A DNA stretch of 64,000 bases from Diacronema lutheri (Eukaryota > Haptophyta > Pavlovophyceae > Pavlovales > Pavlovaceae): contig JAGTXO010000077.1 in the NCBI GenBank assembly GCA_019448385.1, positions 1 to 64,000 of the forward strand. Direction: 5' to 3'. Within the stretch, counting starts at the first letter, position 1; each line of letters begins with the position of its first letter. The position numbers and the translations under genes are program-made. Shown in pieces: positions 57,092-64,000 of the stretch. Under the pieces are notes generated by a model. It was not told the origin of the DNA. It did no database searches and saw nothing but the letters and a program-made list of their open reading frames with translations.

Positions 57092-58863
57092 ATGGACCGC
57101 GGGCGGTCCTCGCTGCTCTTCGCCTTCGACGTGAAGGACCTGGGCGGCGACGCGCGCGCGTTGGGTGGCGCGCCGACGACGGCGGCGACGAGTGACGTTG
57201 AGAAAGCGGGTCCGCCGCTCGGCCGACGTGGGCAGGCGGCCCCCGGCGAGGCGGCGCCCTGCGCGGATTCGTTTGTGACGGCGGCCGAGCCGCGCCGAGC
57301 GGATGAGCGGGCGGACGAGGCGATGATCGTGAGCTACGAGCTGCTCTCCACGGGCGAGCGCAAGCGTGAATTCTCGCAACCCGTCTTGCCGCGCGTCGGC
57401 CCGTGCGGCCTTGTCCTCGTCAACGCAGCGTGGTTCGCGTCCTCGTTCAACTGGTTCTTGCTCCTCATCGTGCTCGTGCCGTCGCAGGTGGCGGCCATCG
57501 TCGGGCAGGAGCGCAAGGGCTCGGCGATCGGGTTGGTGCTCGGCGCGTCGACGCCCGTTGTCCTCGTCGGCGCGCCGCTCGTCGGCCTCCTCTCCGACCG
57601 CGTGCGCTCGTCGTTTGGCCGCAGGCGGCCCATCATGCTTCCGGGCGCGTTCGTATTCGCCGGTGTCCTCCTCGGGCTCGTCTCGACGCCGCACTCGCTC
57701 GTGACGTACGGCGTGCTGTACACGGCGCTGCGCGCCGCCGAGCTCCTCATCTCCGCGCCCTTCAACGGCCTCATTGCCGATCTCACGCCGCCCGAGCTGC
57801 GCGGCCTCGCGTCGGGCATCATGGGTGCCGCTTCCAACATCGGCAACTTTGCCGGCGCGGCCGTCGGCATCCAGTCCGCCGCAGCTCGCGCGCACACGCG
57901 CGCGCCGCGCGTCGCGCGCCGCGCGCCGACCCCGCCTCGCCCGCTTGGCCCCGCCGCGCGGCGCAGGTACGTTGCCCTGGGTCCGGTGCGGACGGCTTCC
58001 GGAATGGGCGTTGTGATGGTCGCGGCGATGGCGGCGACATGCCTCGCCGCGCCCGAGGCGTCGACGGCGGCGCAGCCGGCGGCGCATCCGTTGCGCCTCC
58101 GCCGCGTGCTGCTCGACCTCGCCTCGCCACTGCGCGACGCCGACTTTGCGTGGGTCTTCGCGACCCGTCTCATCTTTCAAATGGGCGTCTACACGGTCCA
58201 GGAATTCCTCCAATTCTATTTTCGGGACGCGGTCGAGCTGCCAGCGGGCATGGGCGCGGAGACGGCGGTCTCGTACGGCATGCTCTGCCTGATGACCGCG
58301 GCGATGCTCACCGCGGCCGCCGGCGGCGCGCTGACCGACCTGCTCGGCGGAAGGCGGAAGATTCTTGTCTACGCGGCCGGTGCGCTCATGTGCGCGTCGT
58401 GCATGGCTGTCGTCCTTCTGGGACGATCGATGCGTGTGACGCTGCTGCTGCTCACCATCTTCGGCCTCGGTTACGGTTGCTACCTCGTGCGCGCGCGCGG
58501 CGGCCGCAACGGGCGGCGCGCGCCGCGCGCGCCGCGCGCGCCGCACTCCGACAGCCGCGCGGTCCGGGCGACGCGCCCGCCGATCGCGCGCGCTGCGACC
58601 AGGCAGTCGACTTTGCGATGGTACTCGATGTGCTGCCCCACCCGGACGATGCGGCCAAAGACATGGCCGTCTGGTCGATTGCACTCACGCTGCCGCAGAT
58701 GCTCGCGACACCGATCGGCGGCCTCGTGCTCGACGAGGTGCAGCGGCGCGCCCTCGAGTCGGATCCCGATTCCATCTTGGGCTACAAGTGCGTCTTCACG
58801 CTCGCGGCGGCCTATCTGCTGCTGTCGACCGTGCTTGTCTCGAACATCAAGGGCGTGCGCTGA
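57092..58863 (+). CDS. Major facilitator superfamily transporter
   Basis: Exons 57092-57873, 57967-58486 and 58603-58863 give 520 residues. About twelve membrane helices. MFS motif A is clear after TM2: GLLSDRVRSSFGRRRPIM. The second-half counterpart is GGALTDLLGGRRKILVY. The joins VGI|Q|YVALG and GYGCYL|AVDFAMVLDV restore helices; donors are GTCCGC and GTGCGC. The ~100-residue N-terminal tail is hydrophilic with SFVTAAEPRRADERAD, and there is no leader, so a plasma or vacuolar membrane location is likely. Substrate unknown; the layout recalls sugar/GPH-type members. The first ATG in frame is at 57092 (MDRGRSSLLFAF). Same direction as the APC transporter downstream. Confidence 0.8.
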
Positions 58864-59018
58864 GGGCGGGGGAGAGCGAGGGCGCACGCGCTGTACAAAT
58901 CTCGCTCTGAGTGAAGCATCGGTCTGGATGCACACAGACTGGCAGAGCCCTCCCGAGTTGGTGTTCGATTGATGACACGGCCAAAAAGAAGCTTGGCGCC
59001 CTGGACCGTGGTTTGGGG

Positions 59019-61065
59019 ATGGGCGGAGGCGTGGCGCGGGGCGATGGGCGCAAGATCGGCCTGCTGGGGTTCGTGACCATCGGCTTTTTCTGGGTGCACG
59101 GTGGAATCTACGGTCCGCGCGCTGACGGCCGGGAGGAGCGCGGCAGCGCGCGGCACGCCGGTCGCGGCCAGCACTCGTGTGCGCGCGTGGCGCTCACGCG
59201 CGCGCCCGGCCGCGCCGCTCGGCGCAGGCAACGAAAGTTTGCTGCACGCGGCGCCGCCGCTGTACCTCTTCCTCATGCTGCTCATCGTGCCCTTCGTCTA
59301 TTCGCTCCCGATCGCGCTGATCGTCGCCGAGCTTGCGTCGGCGTGGCCGGAGGACGGCGGTTATGTCGTCTGGGTCGCGCAGGCGTGCGGCCGGACGGTC
59401 GGCCTGCACCATGGGATGTGGGTGTGGTGGATTTACCTGGTGGACGCAGCCATCTATCCCGTGCTCGTCGCGCATTACCTCGACTCGGACGACCGGCCGC
59501 TTGGCGCGGTCGGGCGCGGCGCGGTCGCGATGGGCACAATCGCGCTTGTCACCGCGATCAACATGAACGGCGTCGACGCGATGGTGCGATTCAACACACT
59601 GCTCACGGTGGTGTCGCTCGCGCCCACGCTCATCTTCACGCTGTGGGGGCTGCCGCGCGTGCGCCTCGCGCCGCTCACCGCGAGCGAGGGCGAGCTGCAC
59701 TGGAGCCTGATGGTGTCCTGGGTACTCTGGCTGTATTGTGGCTTCTTCTCACTGGGCACACTGGCGGGCGAGCTCGAGCACCCGCGGCGCACGTTTCTAG
59801 GCGCGCTCGCAATCCTCTTTCCCGCCGTGCTCCTTCTCAACACCGTGCCCCTCGCCGTCGCCCTCGCGATCGACCCGGACCCTGCGAACTTTTCACCGGG
59901 CCATTTCAACACCGTTGCCGCGCGCCTTGCGGGCGCGTGGCTCGGGCGCGCGTTCCAGCTCGGCGCGATCGTGTGCCTCGTCGGGCTGTATAACGCGGCG
60001 ATCGTGACGGCCGAGCGCTCGCTCGCTTGGATCGTCGATCAGGGCGTGCATGGCGGGCAGCGCTCAAGCGCCGCTGGCGGTGGCGCGGCCAGCAGTGGGC
60101 GCAGCTCGCCACGCTCTGCGCCCACCGCCGCACTCGACTGGGCGACGCCCAAGGCTGAGCTGATCAGCCACACGGGCCTCTCGGCGCTCGGTGGCGCACA
60201 CGCGCTCCGTCGGCGCGCCCACTTGCCACGCGCGTGCATCTCGCGCGAGGCGCTGAGCGCGTGGCTGTGCGCCCCGCGGTCCGGCATTGCGCCGGTCTAT
60301 CAAATCGTCAACGCAGCACTCGCGTGCGTTTTGGCGTGGCTACCGTACACGTTCCTGGTCGAATTTTCGATGCTGCTTTCGGTGCCGTCGATCTGCCTCT
60401 TCATGTGGGCGTTCATCCGGCTGCGCTACCTCGCGCCCAACCGTGCGCGCCCGTTCACCGTGCCCGGCGGCAACGGACTCGCTGTGGCGATCACGCTGAT
60501 TCCGGTCTCCATTTCGCTCGCCTACGCGGCCATCATCCTGGGCGAAGCGCTGAGTAGCGCAGAGGGTGGCAGCGCCGAGCGGCGCGAGCAGCGCGACGAG
60601 GCGATCACGCAGGTCGCCTCCGCCGCGCTCGTCATGGGCGGCAGTGCGCTCGTGCACGCGCTCGCGCGCGCGTGCGGCGCGCTCGGCGGCGGCGACGGCT
60701 TCTCGGCTCTGTCCGGACTGTCGGACGGCTCGCGGTACGCGCAGCACCTCGAGGAGCCGAGCATCTCCGACGCAGAGCTCCAGGTCATCCCGCTCCGCGC
60801 GCAGCAGCTCTCACCGATGGTTCCTCCCGCGCTCGACTCACCGACAGGCGTCCCGCGCGCAGCCCTGTGCGCTGAGCCGCAGCACGTCGCCGCCGCGGGC
60901 AGTGACGCGCGCGCGCTCAGGCGGCGGGTGCATGGCGCGCCCGCAGCGCTGGAGCACGCGCCCGCGACCGCGGATTCGCCGGGCGCGAGCCGCCCGAGCG
61001 GCGCCAGCGCGGAGGCTGAGCGCGCAGCCGCCTGTGCACCCGACGTCACGTTCGCAACGGGATGA
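59019..61065 (+). CDS. APC-superfamily amino acid/polyamine transporter
   Basis: Exons 59019-59112 and 59228-61065 give 643 residues (679 if the ATG at 58911 is used). The splice GGIYG|NESLL completes TM1, with the substrate-binding glycine stretch (KIGLLGFVTIGFFWVHGG). Further: SLPIALIVAELASAWPEDGGYV (TM2-3, given as the pattern AELASAWPEDGGY), HHGMWVWWIYLVDAAIYP, GFFSLGTLAGELEHPRRT in TM6 and NRARPFTVPGG late. This fits the LAT/PUT group that moves amino acids or polyamines with H+. A ~55-residue Ser/Ala loop (about residues 320-375) and a ~150-residue hydrophilic tail are added. Which of the two starts is used is unresolved; 59019 leaves room for a promoter after the MFS gene. Confidence 0.8.
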
Positions 61066-61187
61066 CCTGGCCCCCACCCCACCCCCCCCCCCGCTGCGCT
61101 ACCTGGAGCTCAGGAGGCTGGGGGCAGCCGTGAATTCATGACGTCACACTCGCGGAAGCCTAGCCGTGAATTTGCTGGGGGCCAGCG

Positions 61188-61979
61188 CTACCTCGCGGCA
61201 AGCTCGGGCGCGCAAATTCGAGCGGCGCTCGGTCGCGCGTCCACACACTGCCACCAACCATTGTCGCGTGCCGTTCGGCCGAGGCTGTTGGACCACTCGC
61301 GCGTCGACGCGAACGGGTTGCACTCGGGCGCCCACCGCCAATCGCGCGCCTCGTCGAGCCCGAGCTCCTCGAGCGCGCCCGCGTCCTCGTCCGCCTCGAG
61401 CTCGTTGTACGACGTGACGACGAGCGGCACGTCGCCGAGTTCACCAAGGCGGCGGATCGACGCGGCCCACGTCTCGTAGCCCCAGAAGCCCGCATTGAAT
61501 GCAAAGGCACATGCAAAGCGCGCGCCGCCGGGCAGCGCGAGTGCGCTCGTGCACTCGCTCTCGTGCAGCATCTGCCGCACGCACGACACGCGCAGCGTCG
61601 CGCACAGCCCGCCGCCGCCGTCAACGGGCGCGATCGCGCGCTCAAAGGGGGGCTCGGCGCAGAGGAGGTTGGGGCCGACGAGCACGAGCCAGACACGCAG
61701 CTCGCGCTCGCCGCTCGCAGGCGCCGCGCTCGCGAGTAGGCCGCGCACGAGCGGCTCGAAGGTGCGCGCGAGCTCGGACGCGGAGGAGCCCTCGCGAGCG
61801 TCCGGCCCGAGCACGAGGAGAGCGAGCGGCTGCGCGGCGCGCGCGAGCGTACGCGCGCCATGGAGTCGGTCGAGCGCGAGCAGCATCGTGTGCGCACGCC
61901 CGAGCGCGTCGCTCAGCTCGGCGCGTTCCGCGTCGGATGCCGCCGGGACGACGTCGCGCCAAACGCGCGGGACCGCCAT
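61188..61979 (-). CDS. MSS51-type C-terminal domain protein
   Basis: A 263-residue protein. The second half matches the pattern found C-terminal to MYND fingers in MSS51-like proteins: FAFNAGFWGYETWAASIRRL, PLVVTSYNELEADEDAGALE, ECNPFAS and DNGWWQCV. The first half has LALLVLGPDAREG and LRVWLVLVGPNLL. There is no MYND zinc finger in this frame, so it is a stand-alone version or an upstream exon is missing. Yeast MSS51 aids COX1 expression; in algae the domain family is broad and the role unknown. The start at 61979 lies only 15 bp from the divergent start at 61995; the frame is open to 62054, but that would overlap the neighbour. Confidence 0.65.
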   Translation of the reverse strand: MAVPRVWRDVVPAASDAERAELSDALGRAHTMLLALDRLHGARTLARAAQPLALLVLGPDAREGSSASELARTFEPLVRGLLASAAPASGERELRVWLVLVGPNLLCAEPPFERAIAPVDGGGGLCATLRVSCVRQMLHESECTSALALPGGARFACAFAFNAGFWGYETWAASIRRLGELGDVPLVVTSYNELEADEDAGALEELGLDEARDWRWAPECNPFASTREWSNSLGRTARDNGWWQCVDARPSAARICAPELAAR

Positions 61980-61994
61980 CGCGTGCGGCCGCGC

Positions 61995-64000
61995 ATGGCG
62001 GCGGCGCGTGCGCTCGCCCTGTGGGCGCTCCCCATTGCCCTCGCGCTGTACCACTCGACGTTCCTGATCTGGGAGCAGGACATCTTCTGGCAGCTACGCG
62101 CCGGAGCCGAGCTGCTGCGCACCGGCCGCCTCCCGTACGTGGACGAATGGTCGTACACGTCGCGCGGCGGCGCGTGGCTCAACGTGCAGTGGCTGTCGAC
62201 GGTGCTCTTCGCGCTCGCGCAGCGGCTGCTCTGCCGGGGCGCCGACCACTTTGGCCCGCTCATCCTCGTGCGCGCCACGCTCGTCGCTGCGCTGCTCTCG
62301 CAAGTCGGGCACATCGCCGCGCTCGCCGCCGACGCGCATGCGCGCGACACATCGGCAGAGGACAACTGCTGCGGCGGCAGCGGCGCGGCGACGACGGCGT
62401 CGACAGGCAAGGCGGGCAAGGCGGTCGGGGCGTCGCCTTCCAACGCACTCGCGCGCGTCGCGCTCCTCCCGCGGCTCCTGCCGCCCATCGGCTGGCGCTT
62501 AGCGCGCGCCGACGACGAGGCTGACAGCGCGTGCGCACAACTACTCGCGTCGGCGCGAGCGCGCGGCGCGCGGCGGTGGCTGTGCGTGGCGTGCGCGCAG
62601 GTGCTGTGCTTCTACGCGGCGAAGCACCGCCTGCAGCTGCGCTCGGAGACTTTGTCCTTTTGCGCGTTCGCCGCCGTGTGGCAGGCGTGGCTCGCGCCGG
62701 CGCCGCGCACGTCCGCGCACGCCCGCCCGCTGTGCGCGCTCGGCGCGGTCCTGCTATCGGGGCAGCTGCACGCGGGCACGTCGCCGTTCGCCGTCGGCGC
62801 GGCCGTGTGCTGCGTGCTCGCGCTCCCCTCCGCGCCCGCGCGCGCCTCGCACCGCGCCGCGTGGGCGCTCCTGACGGGTTGCGCGTGGCTGGGCACACCC
62901 TATCACTACCGCCTTATTCGGCTGCAGTGGGTGCATTTGCGCTATTCGCACTACAACAAGCTGGCCAACACAGACCACGAGGCGCTCGGCCAGGCGGCAT
63001 GGGCCGCTGGCTGGCCCGCGCCGCTCTTCGCGCTGCTCTGCGCCGCCCTCTTCGGCGCGTTCGCCGTGCGCTCCGCGCCGCGCGCGCGCGCGAGCGCCGC
63101 CGGCGCCGCGGAGGCCGCCAACGACCGCAGCGGCGGCGCGGCGCGCTTTGGCGGCGTCGAGCTCCAGCTCGGCGCGCTCAGCGTGCTCGTCGCGATGACG
63201 TTCAACCGCGTGCGCTGCGCGCCGTACGCGGCGGTCTTCGCCGTGCCCCTCTCCACGCACGCCCTCTGTTGGGCAACCGACGCGCTGGTCCTCGTCGCGG
63301 CGCGCGCACGTCGGCGGCTGCTGCGCTGGCGCGAGGCGCGCGCGCGCGCGAAAGACGCGCGCGCGCGCCTCGCGCCTGTGGCGAGAAGGGGCGGCGGCGG
63401 CGCCACCGGCGGCACGAGGGTCAGCGCGACGAGCGCCGCGCCGATTGGGCACGACGCCGGCCGCGCCGCGCCGCGCGCCGTTCGCCGGCTGCGCGACGCG
63501 CTCGGCGTTCCGCGCGAGGTCGATCGCGAGACGTGCGTGCTCGTCGCGCTCGCCGCGCTCGCCGCGATCGGCGCGTGCGCTGCGGTTGCGCTCGGTGTGA
63601 CCGAACTGGAGAATCCATGGCCGCCGGAGAATCCATGGCCGCCGGAGAATCCATGGCCGCCGGAGAATCCATGGCCGCTGGAGAATCCATGGCTGCCGCG
63701 CACGGCCGCCGCGCACGCGCGCGCACCGCGCGCCGAGCCGGACGCATCCGCGCCTCACGCGCACGAGCGCGGCGCGGCAGGCACGCGCGCCCTCGCGCGC
63801 CGCGTGCTCGCCGAGTTTGGCCCGGAGGTGCCGCGGGTGTGCGCGGAGGCGATGCTCGCGCAGCCGCCGTCCGTCGGCTGGCTGCTCCGTGCGGTGCGCG
63901 AGGAGGGCGTGACGTGGCTGCTGCCCGCGGAGGAGGAGGGGCTCGCGCTCATGTGGGGCGTCGCCGAGCCGACAGGCGAGGTGCACGCCGGCGCGGAGCG
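61995..64000 (+). CDS. Polytopic membrane protein, GT-C-like, partial at window end
   Basis: Open frame from the ATG at 61995 to the end of the window (668 codons, no stop), so the 3' end is missing. The start MAAARALALWALPIALAL is the first helix; then EQDIFWQLRAGAELLRTGRL and PYVDEWSYTSRGGAWLNVQW. This acidic pair after TM1 followed by a 'G..W...W' loop is the layout of GT-C membrane glycosyltransferases and related bacterial proteins. More helices follow (ALSFCAFAAV-type, APLFALLCAALFGAFAV, VLVALAALAAIGACAAVALG), with a His/Tyr-rich loop (YHYRLIRLQWVHLRYSHYNK). Near 63609-63698 is a six-residue tandem repeat, ENPWPP, five times. I infer a glycosyltransferase-like role with low confidence; the reading frame itself is strong. 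Confidence 0.65.
   Translation, partial: MAAARALALWALPIALALYHSTFLIWEQDIFWQLRAGAELLRTGRLPYVDEWSYTSRGGAWLNVQWLSTVLFALAQRLLCRGADHFGPLILVRATLVAALLSQVGHIAALAADAHARDTSAEDNCCGGSGAATTASTGKAGKAVGASPSNALARVALLPRLLPPIGWRLARADDEADSACAQLLASARARGARRWLCVACAQVLCFYAAKHRLQLRSETLSFCAFAAVWQAWLAPAPRTSAHARPLCALGAVLLSGQLHAGTSPFAVGAAVCCVLALPSAPARASHRAAWALLTGCAWLGTPYHYRLIRLQWVHLRYSHYNKLANTDHEALGQAAWAAGWPAPLFALLCAALFGAFAVRSAPRARASAAGAAEAANDRSGGAARFGGVELQLGALSVLVAMTFNRVRCAPYAAVFAVPLSTHALCWATDALVLVAARARRRLLRWREARARAKDARARLAPVARRGGGGATGGTRVSATSAAPIGHDAGRAAPRAVRRLRDALGVPREVDRETCVLVALAALAAIGACAAVALGVTELENPWPPENPWPPENPWPPENPWPLENPWLPRTAAAHARAPRAEPDASAPHAHERGAAGTRALARRVLAEFGPEVPRVCAEAMLAQPPSVGWLLRAVREEGVTWLLPAEEEGLALMWGVAEPTGEVHAGAE
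63609..63698 (+). repeat. 18-bp coding minisatellite (ENPWPP)5
   Basis: Five head-to-tail copies starting at 63609, 63627, 63645, 63663 and 63681, the last two slightly diverged. They encode an outer-loop Glu-Asn-Pro-Trp-Pro-Pro repeat right after a membrane helix. The period keeps the frame. Confidence 0.9.

Noticed and set aside
1-64000. tRNA, rRNA and other structural RNA genes
   Set aside because: No cloverleaf or conserved rRNA stretch was recognised by eye; a covariance-model scan would be needed to exclude small ones.

Overview
The window looks like nuclear DNA of a photosynthetic eukaryote with a complex plastid. It is very GC-rich, genes lie on both strands with almost no spacing, many genes carry short GC-rich introns, and there are no bacterial-style operons. 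Several proteins (stromal processing peptidase, ABC-F ATPase, PPR protein, fibrillin/PAP, carotenoid-isomerase-like flavoprotein, M41-like protease) begin with a hydrophobic signal peptide followed by a basic, hydroxylated or Phe-containing stretch. This is the bipartite leader expected where a red-algal secondary plastid lies inside the endomembrane system. A haptophyte, perhaps a pavlovophyte, is my best guess; it is inferred from composition and leaders, not from a database match.

Layout: 1-2.4 kb, low-complexity DNA with exon-like pieces of a plus-strand gene I could not resolve. 2.4-8.5 kb, a PDZ protein, a 63-residue-repeat protein and the four-exon stromal processing peptidase. 8.5-14.9 kb, a tandem pair of large PP2C phosphatases whose catalytic halves are almost identical. 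15-18.5 kb, an IQ-motif protein and an M41-like protease. 18.6-22.2 kb, an intronless fusion of a seven-helix GPCR-like receptor, a TIR/HET-like domain and leucine-rich repeats. 22.4-25.9 kb, small plastid-type or unknown genes. 26.1-30.1 kb, a Mutator-like (MULE) DNA transposon with about 345-bp terminal inverted repeats, next to a large perfect fold-back. 30.2-39.1 kb, a MED28-like Mediator subunit, a MYB-like protein, ABC-F, PPR and ITPase genes. 39.3-45.3 kb, three minus-strand genes with filamin-like, kelch and LamG-like domains. 45.3-52.8 kb, fibrillin, ankyrin, MATE, membrane-anchored GH1 and carotenoid-type flavoprotein genes. 52.9-56.9 kb, a second TIR-like protein, this one with many membrane helices. 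57-64 kb, MFS and APC transporters, an MSS51-type protein and the start of a polytopic GT-C-like membrane protein that runs off the window.

The most notable content is the pair of algal TIR/HET-like membrane proteins. Each joins an effector-type 'F(V)SH.W ... CIDQ ... WC..E' domain to membrane helices, and one also carries a receptor with LRRs. They could be parts of a membrane-associated sensing system, but that role is inferred from architecture. Exon joins below were chosen by hand from reading-frame continuity, splice-site dinucleotides and family conservation. No transcript evidence was available.
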